A stretch of DNA of 34,181 nucleotides from an uncultured Eggerthellaceae bacterium (GCA_946618265.1 CAMOLA010000022.1:1-34181); one strand, 5' to 3'. Counted from the first letter of the stretch, positions 22,954 to 32,010 are shown. The notes: a model not told the origin generated them from the sequence alone. Numbers and translations: made by a program.

Positions 22954-25617
22954 TTACTTGCCATTGAGCTCCCAGCAGCCGAGCTCTTTGTAGGCGCGAT
23001 CCCAAACGGTTTCGACAGCGGGGTTGTCATAGTGCTCGATGGGCACATTCTCGTCGGATTGGTCAGTCGGGTCAATACACGGGTACACCTTGCATAGCAG
23101 ACCACGCGCATTCCATGTGGCGGTCATCTTATCGGCAAGGGCCGGGTCGTCATCAACGAGCACGTTTGCGTTGCTCTCGAACACGCCCTGACTCCACGGC
23201 TCCTCTGCGGGAAGCTCGGGGAACCACCAGCCATGGGGAACCTGGACCATGCCTTCGGGCACGTCCCACCCGACATGGGCGCGCTGGCGGATGCGGCCCA
23301 TGCGCGTCTCGATCCAGATCCAATCCCCCTCGCGAATATGCAGCTTGCGGGCGTCGTTGATATGCATCCAGGTCATCGGGTACGGAACCACGGAACGGGT
23401 GCCGTGTCCAGGAGTGCGCATCTCGGAGTGGTACAGGGGGCTAATACGACCGGAGGTGGTCAGGCGCAGCGGGTATTCTTTCGCCAGCTCGGGATTGCCG
23501 AGCGGCGTCTCGGGCTCGGTGTAACTCGGGATGGGATCGTATCCCAATTCCTCGAGCACCGATGAAAACATCTCGGCTTTCCTCGACGGGGTTGCGAATC
23601 CGCGCAGCTGTCCGTTGGCCAAGGGCTTGCCGTATTTGTAGAAATCAGTGCCGTACGGGAAGTAAGTGCCCATGTTGGTCGCCTTCTCGCGATCCATGTC
23701 GGGGACGCGCTCGAGGCGGTACTCGATAAGGTCCTCGTAGGTCTCCCACGGCCAGTACTCCTCCTGACCGCATGCGATGCCGAGCGCACGGAAGAAGTCG
23801 TAATCCATATGACGATCGTACAGGGGCTCGACGCCACGATCACCGGTCACGAGGAAGTCGTTGGAGTCCTCGGAGGTGGTGCAGCAAGGACGCTCCATCC
23901 AGTCGGCGGCCGGGATGATGTAGTCGGCAAGGGCAGCCGTCGGCGTCTTCCAATAGTCGACGACCACGAGAAGCTCGAGGGCTTTCAAAGCCTCGTAAAC
24001 GCGCTTGGTGTTGGGCGCCCACGCCAACGGGTTGGAAGACCAGCAGATGCAGGCGGTCACCGGGTAGGGGTCCTTCTCCAGGATAGCCTTCCACATGAGT
24101 GACGGGCTGCACAGCATCTGATGCATCATCGGACGGTTCAGGCCGAACATCTTGCGGTAGCACTTGTCGATCGCCTTGAAGCCTGGCCACGACATGACCC
24201 GGAAATCGTCGTTGCCAATGTAGTCCTTCTGGATCTCGGGCGTCAAAACGTCGGCGAGCTCGAGCTCGGAGTCACGCACCGGGAACAGCTTCTCCTTATC
24301 GTCTGGGTCAGCAGGTTGGCCAACGTATTCGCCGCCAGGGTTGTCGATATTGCCCGTCAGAATTCGACCGATGGTCTTGGCGATGCCGAACTGCGATGCA
24401 TTGTAGCCGTGCTGGTCGCCGCCACCAAGACCCCAGCCGATAAACGCCGGGCCATTGGTAGCGTACAGGCGCGCGGCTTCGCGAATCTTGCGTGCAGGAA
24501 CGTTGGAAATCTTGGAAGCGCGCTCGGGCGTCCAGTCGACAAAGCGCTCGCGGATGGCATCGAACGCCGTCCAGCACTCGACTTCGGACCCATCGGCCAT
24601 TTTCACGGTCACGGTGCCCTGAAGCTGCGGAACCACCTCGGCATCGGTGTAGTAGTGGTTCTCGTCGGAACACCAATCTACGATGGAGCCGTCGGCCTCG
24701 TTCACGGCGATGAAGTCCTCGTGCTTGCCTCCGTTGTACTCGTCAGCGCGAACGAGCTTGCCCGTGTCCTTGCGAACAAGGAAGGGGCCGTTCGACCAGT
24801 AGCGCACGAAATTGTCGTCCCAGAGCTCCTCCTCGAAGATAACGTTAAGCCACGCGAAGGAGATGGCGCAGTCGGTGCCAGGATAGGGCTGCAGCCAGAT
24901 GTCAGCCGTCGCGGTACCGTCGATGCAGGTAGTGTCGATGTTGATGTACTGGGACGGCTTGTCCTGGTTGACGTCGATGCGACCGCGCATCGTGCGCCAC
25001 AGCGGACCTTCGGGCGCGTAGGCCTCAGACCAACGCTTCCCCCAGTTCACGATGGTGCCGGTGGCGTACGGCGAGACGGGCATGATGGCTTCGACCGGCC
25101 AGCCGACCATCGCCATATTCAGCGAGTAGTTCCAGCACCAGCAGATTGTGCCCGGGTCGACAACGTTGCCGGGATTGCCGAACAAGTTGAAGAAGCGCGT
25201 GCGCGCCCACAGGTGGTCGGAGCGGTACGTTCCCTCAGATGAGAACAGGGTCTTGGCGCCATACTTTTCCTTCAGCTCCAAGAGCTTCGAGGAGATCTCG
25301 GAGATGGCTTGATCCCATGAGATTTCCACCCACTTGTCCTCGCCCTTCTTGCCCGCGCGCTTCATGGGATGGTTGATGCGCTTGGGATGGTAGTGGAACT
25401 TGATGGCCTTCTCGCCCTTCTCGCCGAGGCGATTGCAGACGACGCTGCCCTCCTCCTCGTTGGGGCGCATTTCGACAAGTCGACCGGTCTTGGTGTCAAC
25501 ACCGCACCAGATACCGCAGTTCATGTGGCACATGAAGCAGCGGGTCCTGCGCCAACGGATGCCGTTCTCGTCTACGGTGTTGTTGGGCAGGCCGTACATG
25601 GACGTTGCCTCACTCAT
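22954..25617 (-). CDS. Molybdopterin-dependent oxidoreductase (DMSO reductase family, dehydroxylase/acetylene-hydratase-like)
   Basis: An 887-residue catalytic subunit. The N-terminus has the [4Fe-4S] motif Cys27-x2-Cys30-x3-Cys34-x26-Cys61 (RCFMCHMNCG...CNR), followed by the molybdopterin domains (WDQAISEISSKL, FGNPGNVVDPGTICWCWNYS, then the ADYIIPAADWMERP and C-terminal MTWMHINDARKLHIREGDWI segments). The ATG at 25617 fits the family length and has AAAGGG upstream; the frame is open to 25839 but that extension has no similarity. There is no Tat signal, so it acts in the cytoplasm. Gene order with a ferredoxin and LuxR regulator resembles the catechol/aromatic dehydroxylase loci of Eggerthellaceae, so reductive dehydroxylation of a phenolic compound is a reasonable guess. 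The metal ligand could be in the CWCW segment; the substrate is unknown. Confidence 0.9.
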   Translation of the reverse strand: MSEATSMYGLPNNTVDENGIRWRRTRCFMCHMNCGIWCGVDTKTGRLVEMRPNEEEGSVVCNRLGEKGEKAIKFHYHPKRINHPMKRAGKKGEDKWVEISWDQAISEISSKLLELKEKYGAKTLFSSEGTYRSDHLWARTRFFNLFGNPGNVVDPGTICWCWNYSLNMAMVGWPVEAIMPVSPYATGTIVNWGKRWSEAYAPEGPLWRTMRGRIDVNQDKPSQYINIDTTCIDGTATADIWLQPYPGTDCAISFAWLNVIFEEELWDDNFVRYWSNGPFLVRKDTGKLVRADEYNGGKHEDFIAVNEADGSIVDWCSDENHYYTDAEVVPQLQGTVTVKMADGSEVECWTAFDAIRERFVDWTPERASKISNVPARKIREAARLYATNGPAFIGWGLGGGDQHGYNASQFGIAKTIGRILTGNIDNPGGEYVGQPADPDDKEKLFPVRDSELELADVLTPEIQKDYIGNDDFRVMSWPGFKAIDKCYRKMFGLNRPMMHQMLCSPSLMWKAILEKDPYPVTACICWSSNPLAWAPNTKRVYEALKALELLVVVDYWKTPTAALADYIIPAADWMERPCCTTSEDSNDFLVTGDRGVEPLYDRHMDYDFFRALGIACGQEEYWPWETYEDLIEYRLERVPDMDREKATNMGTYFPYGTDFYKYGKPLANGQLRGFATPSRKAEMFSSVLEELGYDPIPSYTEPETPLGNPELAKEYPLRLTTSGRISPLYHSEMRTPGHGTRSVVPYPMTWMHINDARKLHIREGDWIWIETRMGRIRQRAHVGWDVPEGMVQVPHGWWFPELPAEEPWSQGVFESNANVLVDDDPALADKMTATWNARGLLCKVYPCIDPTDQSDENVPIEHYDNPAVETVWDRAYKELGCWELNGK

Positions 25618-25836
25618 TTTGGAGCCCTTTCTCTCGCCTTCTTCCACATTTGGGCCGCACCACTCGAAACGGGCAATGCGATCGTGCAGATTGTCTCTGC
25701 TCAAGAAGATGAAGTAATCACCCCAAAGGTTGATTTGTCGGTTGAATTTGGTTGAGGGAAGTTGAAAACGGTCGAGGATGGAGTTCTCGATGATGCCGTC
25801 CTGGCGCATCTTCGCAATGGCTTTCCGATGCATCGC

Positions 25837-25861
25837 CACGATCCCTGCCTACGAGATCGTG
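25837..25861 (-). promoter_or_regulatory. Possible regulator binding site upstream of the oxidoreductase
   Basis: CACGATC (25837-25843) and GATCGTG (25855-25861) are perfect 7-bp inverted repeats with an 11-base spacer, about 220 bases before the start codon. The spacing fits a dimeric LuxR-type activator, but no promoter boxes are clear. Confidence 0.35.
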
Positions 25862-25932
25862 AAATTACCCGCAGAGCTGCGTCCGCTGTTGGACGTGCCT
25901 GCTGCACATTGTGTTTCACCTGCTCATAGCGC

Positions 25933-25986
25933 TAGCCCAAAGAGAAGTACCCTCTTTGGGCTAAGAACCCTCGCGAATTGCGAGGG
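25933..25986. repeat. Two stacked hairpins (CCAAAGAG family plus a GC stem)
   Basis: TAGCCCAAAGAG and CTCTTTGGGCTA (25933-25963) form a 12-bp stem with a 7-base loop; CCCTCGC-gaatt-GCGAGGG (25968-25986) follows 4 bases later. The first shares its core with the hairpin at 19470-19502. They separate the oxidoreductase promoter region from the truncated genes upstream. Confidence 0.6.
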
Positions 25987-25989
25987 GAA

Positions 25990-26228
25990 CGGTTGTCCAA
26001 AAATGAATAATTGGGGGACAGCCCCTGGGACTGTCCAAAAAATGCCCCAAGTGTCTTCCAATTGATACCCGCATCGAATACGAAGCCGCCCTCTGTCACG
26101 ATCTCGGTCGTAGACGGAAGAAGCCCACGTACGGCAGCTTCATCAGCGCCAAACGCCACATCAAAGATGTCTTCAGGTTGATCGACCAGGGCCAGAACGT
26201 ACGTCGTCTTGGGGAAGGGCTTGCTCAT
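25990..26228 (-). pseudogene. N-terminal fragment of an unknown protein, cut by repeat sequence
   Basis: From the ATG at 26228 the frame reads MSKPFPKTTYVLALVDQPED through GFVFDAGINWKTLG and then, near 26040, enters REP sequence (GGACAGTCCC...) and stops at 25932. Only about 60 residues look like real protein. The start overlaps the stop of the fragment upstream by ATGA, as in an operon. I do not recognise the family. Confidence 0.45.
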
Positions 26229-26326
26229 GCGCCCCTGCGCAGGGCGCGATATTCCCATGAGCGCATGATAACGTCCGCCTCGACCACGCTGACGCGCTTC
26301 CCGGCCACCGCATCGGCGATGACGCC
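26225..26326 (-). pseudogene. C-terminal fragment of an unknown protein, cut by an inverted repeat
   Basis: The frame reads ILGVIADAVAGKRVSVVEAD, then VIMRSWEYRALRRGA and stop, overlapping the next start by ATGA. Its upstream part is missing because a 33-bp inverted repeat begins at 26327. The rest of the gene is not found on the other side of the repeat-bounded unit (beyond 27478), so the break was not a simple recent insertion. Confidence 0.4.
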
Positions 26327-27478
26327 AAGAATGGGTCAGGCAACCTGGTTGGATGACCCTCGGGTCTGATAAACTGGGTTATGCGGTTGTCTATCCACTG
26401 GCACAATCATTGTCGAATCAGGAGGCCTGCAACAACATGGGCCAAGCAAACATGAAGACGCTGTCGCTTGACTGCCCCTCCTGCGGAGGGAAGATGGAGC
26501 TGTCGGCGGACGAGGAAAAGGCCACCTGCCCCTACTGCGGGCACGAAATGCTCATCGAAAAGGAGGAGACCGCACAGGAGGAATACGAGCGGCGTATGGC
26601 CCAAGCCCGCGCCCTTGAGGACATCGAGGACCTGCAAAGATCGCGGCAACGCAAGCGCCGGCTCAAGGGATGGCTCATCGCCCTTTGCGTCATCGCGGCG
26701 ATTTGCCTGGTCAATGTTTTCATCCCCGGCTCCCCGATGCACGAGCTGGCCTTCCCCCGCACGGCCGATCCGTTTACGGACGTGAACGTCAAGTTTTCCG
26801 GCATGTCCGGCGAAGGCAAGGCAGAGGTGCGGATTTCCAACCGCAGTACGGCCGAATATGCCGACACGACCCGGTTCGAAGTCGCGCCGGAGACTGGGCT
26901 GAGCAACGGCGACACGGTCACGGTAAAGGCAAAAGCCCCCATCGGCTGGCGTTTCGAGCCTTCCGAAAAGCAGTTCACGGTAGAGGGGCTCACGGCATGG
27001 GTGCTGAGCACCGATCAACTGACCGGGGACAACCTCGCCTCCATCCACGCCAACACTGAGCGCCTCATCAAAGAAGACTGGAAGGACATCGTCTCATCGT
27101 CACTTGCCAAGGACATGACCTGCGCTCCCTATCGGATGTACCTGTTCATATCGGACAAGGAAAGAGGATACGAGCACAACGTGCTCTACGACACCTACAA
27201 GGTGAACGTCACGCGCAAGGACGGATCGGTCTTCACCAGCTACGAGGCCTGCCGCTACACCGACCTGATAATCCCGGCAGACGGGGTGTTGACGGCCGGC
27301 TATGGAAGCCTGCAGGGCTTCAACTTTGGCTATAAGTATGGATTCTCTTACGCCCAAGCCTTCTCGGGCTGGACCGATGCCGCCGAAATGGAAGCGGATC
27401 TTCGCCACGTACGGGACGGCTACCATCTGGCGAACTGACCCAAGTGGGTCACCCAACCAGGTTGCCTGACCCATTCTT
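26327..27478. mobile_element. 1.15-kb unit bounded by 33-bp near-perfect inverted repeats
   Basis: The ends 26327-26359 and 27446-27478 are reverse complements (AAGAATGGGTCAGGCAACCT and onward) with one mismatch. Between them lies a single gene. No transposase is encoded and no clear target duplication is visible, so the unit may be a non-autonomous element or a gene caught between two REP copies. Confidence 0.5.
26437..27438 (+). CDS. Zinc-ribbon membrane protein of unknown function
   Basis: A 333-residue membrane-anchored protein. Four cysteines (13, 16, 31, 34 in CPSCGGK and CPYCGHE) form an N-terminal zinc ribbon in the cytoplasm, followed by a charged helix (about 40-75), one transmembrane helix (79-96, WLIALCVIAAICLVNVFI) and an external domain of about 235 residues with beta-rich character. 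This layout is common for uncharacterised actinobacterial and clostridial envelope proteins. The ATG at 26437 follows CAGGAGG by 11 bases; the ATG at 26452 is an alternative, and the open frame back to 26353 is not needed. It is the only gene inside the inverted-repeat unit. Confidence 0.7.
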   Translation: MGQANMKTLSLDCPSCGGKMELSADEEKATCPYCGHEMLIEKEETAQEEYERRMAQARALEDIEDLQRSRQRKRRLKGWLIALCVIAAICLVNVFIPGSPMHELAFPRTADPFTDVNVKFSGMSGEGKAEVRISNRSTAEYADTTRFEVAPETGLSNGDTVTVKAKAPIGWRFEPSEKQFTVEGLTAWVLSTDQLTGDNLASIHANTERLIKEDWKDIVSSSLAKDMTCAPYRMYLFISDKERGYEHNVLYDTYKVNVTRKDGSVFTSYEACRYTDLIIPADGVLTAGYGSLQGFNFGYKYGFSYAQAFSGWTDAAEMEADLRHVRDGYHLAN

Positions 27479-27522
27479 AAGCAGCCCCGCCCCCCGAGAC
27501 CGAGCGTCAAAAAGGCCTGCTT

Positions 27523-27553
27523 TGTCATTCTGAGCCGAAGGCGAAGAATGACA
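27523..27553. repeat. Short copy of the TGAGCCGAAGGCGAAG repeat
   Basis: TGTCATTCT and AGAATGACA form a 9-bp stem around GAGCCGAAGGCGA. It is the short version of the long hairpin at 19125-19217, and the flanking AAAGGCCTGCTTTG and GGACGGCCTCCCCCG are also shared in pattern. Confidence 0.75.
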
Positions 27554-27602
27554 ATACAGGATTCTTTGGACGGCCTCCCCCGTCACCGGCAAAGCCCTTG
27601 CT

Positions 27603-30275
27603 TTACTTTACCTTTATCTTGAATGTCGCCACTTGAGTCGCTGACTCGAAATACTTGTTCCCCGCCGCCGTGACTTTGACCTTGACGGGGTATGTGCCCT
27701 TCTTCAGCCTCTTCTTGACGGTCACTTTGCCAGTCTTCTTGTTGATGACGATCTTCTTGCTGCCAGACACCTTTGCGTACGACAGCTTGCCTTTGCCCGT
27801 CTTTATACCCTTGAGAACCTTTGCCACTTTCAAGGTCTGCTTCTTTTTCTTCAATTTCTTGACCTTGACCTTGGCAGTTTTGCCCGTAACGTTGAGCGGG
27901 TTTGCCTTCTTGGTGATGATGAAGGTCTTTGTGATCGTGCCCGTATATGCACCGCCCTTGGCCTCGATGACCACTTTCGCAGTGCCGATGTTCTTGTTGT
28001 TCACGTATGTGACGACGTAGTTGTCCGCACTGACGCCGGACACGCTTACAGCCGGCTCGATGGCCTTGCCGGTATATGGGTACGAGGTTTTCTCAAGGGT
28101 TGCAGCGTAATTGGAGATGTCGATTACCTGCGCTTGAGCGATCTTGTCGTTCAGGTCCTGGACATCTTGCTCGAGCTGGGCGACCTTGTCCTCGAGCTCG
28201 GCCTGTTTTTCCGCTGACAGAACGGCTTTCGTCCTGTTCAACGCCTCTTGGGCAGCTGCGAGGGCCTGCTGCGCTTTGACGAGCTTTTCGTACGCGTCCT
28301 TGACCTCGCTTGCGCTTGCACTCTGGGGGAGGTTGTTCACCGCCTCCTGGGCCACGGCCACTTCGCGCTCCGCATCTGCCACCGCCTGCGCGGCCTCGTC
28401 TTCAGGTGCCACGATGTTGAAGACCATGGTTGCTTTGTACGCGAATCGTCCAATACCCGTCACTTCAACCTCATACGCCCCGACCTTATCGAAGGTATCG
28501 GCATCGTTCGCTTTCTCCAGCGTGTAGTCCATTCCCTCTACCAGCGTCTCGCCCTGGTAGACAAGTTCTGGAACAAGTTCCCCCGTGCTGTCTTTGGAAT
28601 ACACGCCTGGCTTTATTCGCGCGAGCTTGATGTGCTGCTTGCCATTCACCAAATCCGTGATGTCGATCTTGTGGCCGTAGATGTTCGTGACGGTCACGGT
28701 GCTGTGGCAAACCCTGCCGTCGCCATCGGCATCCGCCACGTCTTCGCCCATGTCACTCACTTCCATGTACTCGACGTTGATGTTGCCCATGGTCTCGGGC
28801 GTGAGCATGAAGGGTTTCTTGCTGATAGGGACTACGGTTTCGTAACGCCCAAGCTCCATTACCGGATAGGGCTCGTACGTTCCCCTGAATTCCGATGCGG
28901 GGATCAGGCGATAGCCTTCGTTTGCTTGCTCGACGGCAAACTCATCCAAGGCCCATTCCCCGTTGCCGTCTTTCTTGTAGATGAGCCAGACCTTGCGCCA
29001 AACTTCTTGCTCTTCAAAAGCAATGGGATTCAGGTTGTCATCGTAGTCTGTTGGCTTGAGCTCCATTGTCGAATAGCCAGTTGGGATGTCGAGCTCGCTT
29101 GAGCCTTCATCTGCCGCGGTCGCATGGAGGTTTCCTGCCGCATCGCGCAAGGCGTACCATTTCGTTTGCGGCGGCTTCAGCGTCCATGTGCTCGTCGGGT
29201 CGAACAGCCAATCGACCGCAGCCTTATACCCATCGGTCTTCGGGTCGACATCGATTATTTGAGACCCGTTGACCCTGCCGATCGTCACTCCCGCGTCATA
29301 ATTCCCAAGAAATCTAACATGGTCCGCATGGGCCGGATCCTCCACAAAAGCCTTTGCAGCAGGCAGTTCTGCGATGACGTTCATTTCCACGCTCTCGATT
29401 GCCTGCTTCCTGACTTCGCCGAGCGTGATCTTGCTTCCAGTTCCCTCGGAAGTCTCCACCAGCTGGGCAGTGACGTTTTCTTGCTGGACAGCCTCGATCT
29501 TCATCTGGTTGATCAGACCCTCGAGCCAGCTCGCTTCGGCTTCCCCGCCGACAGCGTCGATATAGTGCTGAACGGTATCATCAACCGCTGTATCTTCCCA
29601 GTGCTGCTTGACTGCGGCGTAGTCAATCGAGTCCTTGTCCATGCCGCTTGAGACCATCTCGCTTACCGCCGTGCCGGCATAGTACACAAGGCCGTATTTT
29701 CCGCTTTGCAGGTTCGTGGCCAGGTTGGCTTTCAGTTTGGTCAGCGCGCTGACGAAGGTGTCCCCGTCAATCGACGTCGTCAACAACCTGTTCATGTCGA
29801 AGACAGCGAGGGTTCCTTCCTGCGAAGAGCCATCACCAGATTCTTTATCGTAGAAGCTGATGAAATCATCGACGATTATCTTGCCCAGTTCATATGCGCT
29901 CTTGGTCGGGTTCTTGCCCAATTCATCCAGCCAGCCAGTGTACTGCCCCTCACAAGGACCATAGTACTGGCCGTACCCCGGTTCCGTTTCAGGCGAGGCG
30001 ATGTAGTAGTCCATGTAGTCGCCGTATGCCAAAATGGCCTCGACGCTGCCCATCAGGCAGGCATCGAAATCGACGAAATCGAACTTCCCGTCCTGAACGC
30101 CATCGCTATCTGCATCGACGACTTTGTTGTCGCAAAAGGCATCCGCCAAATCCACTATGGACATGGGGTTGTACCCATGGAAACACTCCTGTTGGTTCGA
30201 GCAGAATCCGCCGGACGGGCCGCCGCCATGGTCCCACAGAATCTCAAGGTTGCCAGCGTTGCAAACCTGAGGCAC
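27603..30275 (-). pseudogene. Clostripain-family (C11) cysteine protease gene lacking its N-terminus
   Basis: The open frame covers about 890 residues of a secreted protease. The catalytic His (LEILWDHGGG, residue 16) and Cys (FDFVDFDACLMG, residue 73) are intact. The C-terminal part has a coiled coil (about 660-740: AVADAEREVAVAQEAV and so on), an Ig-like unit (YPYTGKAIEPAVSV) and a lysine-rich beta domain typical of this organism's surface proteins. However, normal members have a signal peptide and about 150 residues before the His motif; here the frame begins at a GTG with no SD, with a TGA two codons upstream. The junction lies near 30240-30270, about 110 bases from a flippase fragment, which points to a deletion or rearrangement. 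Unless the missing part is joined in another way, the product cannot be secreted. Confidence 0.75.
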
Positions 30276-30383
30276 CGGTCAGCGCCCCCTTCGCTATCCC
30301 ACGCTATCACCAGCCCGAGCTATACTGCCTTACGCCACAACCACCCAACGGCCACCACGCGGCCACCAGCGCGTCACCTCACG

Positions 30384-30452
30384 ACAACCGCGCGTCAGGT
30401 CGACGAACCGCCCGTAAATTTCCCCTGACCGGTCCCGGTAATCCGAGAGGTT
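30384..30452 (-). pseudogene. Short fragment of a second polysaccharide flippase gene
   Basis: About 66 bases are nearly the same as 6908-6973 in the larger flippase relic, with roughly seven substitutions; the shared core is CGCGTCAGGTCGACGAACCG. It encodes the LSDYRDRxGEIYxRFVDLT region. It is diverged, so it comes from a paralogue or an old copy. Confidence 0.7.
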
Positions 30453-30517
30453 CGTTTCGCGACTGCCCAGAACTGGGGCAGCTCGTCTAAACGCGTCCTA
30501 CGGAGAACTTCGCCTAT

Positions 30518-31146
30518 CTAAGTCACGCGCGGGTCTTCACCCTGGACCCATTGGGCACCTTTAGCCTCCGCGTCGATGTGCATGCCGCGAAACTTGATGA
30601 CGGTTATCCTGCGCCCGAGGCATCCGAGCGGCTAATAGTCCCGAGCGGCGCAACGCGGCAATCTCGGATTTCAAGCGCGTAGCTGACAAAGCCAAGGTGC
30701 GCCGCCGGATCAATGCGGAAAGGCGAGCTACGAGGGCCTCGCTTGCAAGAAAACGCGCCGCCCGCTTTAGGGGCGCATTCGTCGACGTCTAGGAACACCG
30801 CGCGCCAGGCCACCTTGAGCGCCCCCGCGCGGTAGAGGTCGGCGAACTCGGCGTTCGGGTAGAGCGGCGTCCATGCCGTGCCCTTCGCGCGGTCACCTAT
30901 CTGGAAGCCGAGCTTCTCCTGTTGCTTCTCGGAAATGGCGACGCAGAAGTCGTACGCGCTGCCGCCTCGACCGGCTAACTCGATTGCGGCACCATCGTCG
31001 AGCCCGATGGCCTCGCCCTTGACGAACACGTTGTAGCCGATCTCGCGGTGCGTGCGGTTGTCGACGAGGTAGCGCCAGACCGTGCTCCTCGGCTGGACCG
31101 ACACAACCTCGCCCTCCCATGATACCTTCAGCTGAGATGCGTCCAA
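30518..31146 (-). CDS. Hypothetical protein, probably frameshifted near its C-terminus
   Basis: From a TTG at 31146 (AAGGAG 6-8 bases upstream) a 180-residue frame runs to a stop at 30604. Its body (STVWRYLVDNRTHREIGYNV, then GFQIGDRAKGTAWTPLYPNA) looks like a real soluble protein. Just before that stop, the -1 frame takes over with good protein-like sequence: GRRITVIKFRGMHIDAEAKG, then AQWVQGEDPRVT, ending at the TAG 30518-30520. I therefore suspect one lost or gained base near 30620-30640. If it is not a frameshift, the gene is 30604-31146. I do not recognise the family, and no neighbours suggest a function. Confidence 0.45.
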
Positions 31147-31273
31147 TTCCGTCTCCTTGCCCTGATGGCGACTGCACCCATTATCTCGTCAGAAGGGGCG
31201 TCTAATCTCAGAAATCGAACAAAACATGAGCGTATTGCGTTCGCGCGTTTTCGGCTAGAGGCAGGTCGCAGAT

Positions 31274-31303
31274 TGTGTCAAGAGAAACGTCCCCCTGACA
31301 CAC
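31274..31303. repeat. REP palindrome, same family as 6475-6594
   Basis: TGTGTCAAGAGAAACGTCCC and CCTGACACAC form the same TGTGTCA...TGACACA palindrome seen at 6561-6594, with one substitution in the core. Confidence 0.75.
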
Positions 31304-31386
31304 ATGCGGAATGCGGTAAGAATCGCGACGGAGCGCAAGCGGGCGATTCCCCATACTGGCATCTCGCTCAGCACCTGCGCTTCCGT

Positions 31387-31418
31387 GGGACGCCTGCCTG
31401 GTCGGGCGTCCCGCTTTT
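31387..31418 (+). terminator. Rho-independent terminator
   Basis: GGGACGCC (31387-31394) pairs with GGCGTCCC (31405-31412), followed by GCTTTT. It has no coding gene upstream on this strand, so it may end a small RNA starting within 31200-31350. Confidence 0.65.
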
Positions 31419-31571
31419 GGGCAATCGTTGCAGCGAGAGCCACTTTGCTCGTTTCGTCGAGCGCGCCCGCGAGTGTGGCGCCCGGCTGCTACGGTGGTAA
31501 AACCATTGGCCTGGTCGATGGCGTAAGCCCCGTGTGCCAGCAGCACCTGCTTCTCAAGGGAAGGAGGTGAT

Positions 31572-31700
31572 ATGCCCATGGACACAGCGGACGCGATCAT
31601 CAAGCTCGCGGCCGCAGGTCTAGGGTTGGTTGCGGCTCTGCTGCGGTTCGTGCCCAAGGCACAGGACGGCGAACGTCCAGATAAGGAGAAGGACCGTTAA
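31572..31700 (+). CDS. 42-residue membrane peptide, type I toxin-like
   Basis: The peptide begins MPMDTADAIIKLAAAGLGLV, one transmembrane helix of about 18 residues, and ends in a charged tail (KAQDGERPDKEKDR). AAGGAGGTGAT precedes the ATG at 31572 with ideal spacing, so it is certainly well translated. CTTC (about 31550) can pair with GAAG of the SD region and the terminator at 31687-31712 starts inside the coding end. It is like holin-type or type I toxins in size, topology and gene layout; the antitoxin RNA has not been located. The peptide at 18752 has the same arrangement. Confidence 0.6.
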   Translation: MPMDTADAIIKLAAAGLGLVAALLRFVPKAQDGERPDKEKDR

Positions 31701-31712
31701 CGCGGTCCTTCT
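31687..31712 (+). terminator. Terminator of the small membrane peptide gene
   Basis: AGAAGGACCG and CGGTCCTTCT form a perfect 10-bp stem with loop TTAACG that includes the TAA stop codon. There is no long T-run. The loop GTTAA resembles that of the hairpin at 18860. Confidence 0.6.
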
Positions 31713-31879
31713 TCGAACTCGACAACGGCGCTGCCCGCTTACCACTACAGGTTGCCGTCGAACTTCATTATAGCCACCGCGTCTCACGTGCAAGGGCCTT
31801 TGCGAAACTCCATCTGTCACCCGAGAAGCCGAGAAACGCCTTCTGGCCTTCGGACGCCGCTCGTAATTTAGCTCACTCG

Positions 31880-32005
31880 TCAGAACCCGAGCACCACGAC
31901 GCGCAGCGTTACGTCTTTCAGGTACGTCTGGTTATTGCCATCTGAAATATGCCAGTTCTCCGTTTACGCCATGTCCATCGCGTAGATAGCCGCCTCTTCA
32001 GCTCG
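31880..32005 (-). pseudogene. Possible short coding relic
   Basis: On the reverse strand AEEAAIYAMDMA is followed in the same frame by a TAA and then TENWHISDGNNQTYLKDVTL...RVVVLGF and stop. It reads like the C-terminus of a protein broken by an in-frame stop. No family was recognised, and the rest of 31713-32010 shows nothing else. Confidence 0.25.
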
Positions 32006-32010
32006 GTTCC

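Larger units (their letters stand above)
31147..31571. other. Interval with repeat, terminator and leader of the small peptide gene
   Basis: It holds the REP palindrome at 31274, a terminator at 31387 and the 5' region of the peptide gene at 31572. The sequence CAGCACCTGC occurs twice, at 31370 and near 31535, which may reflect a regulatory RNA pair. Confidence 0.4.

Noticed and set aside
24121..25242. 373-residue forward ORF opposite the oxidoreductase
   Set aside because: It is an antisense shadow caused by GC-rich codon use. No recognisable motif.
25618..25839. 74-residue N-terminal extension of the oxidoreductase
   Set aside because: The frame is open, but the extension has no Tat or Sec signal and no similarity, and a good start with AAAGGG exists at 25617.
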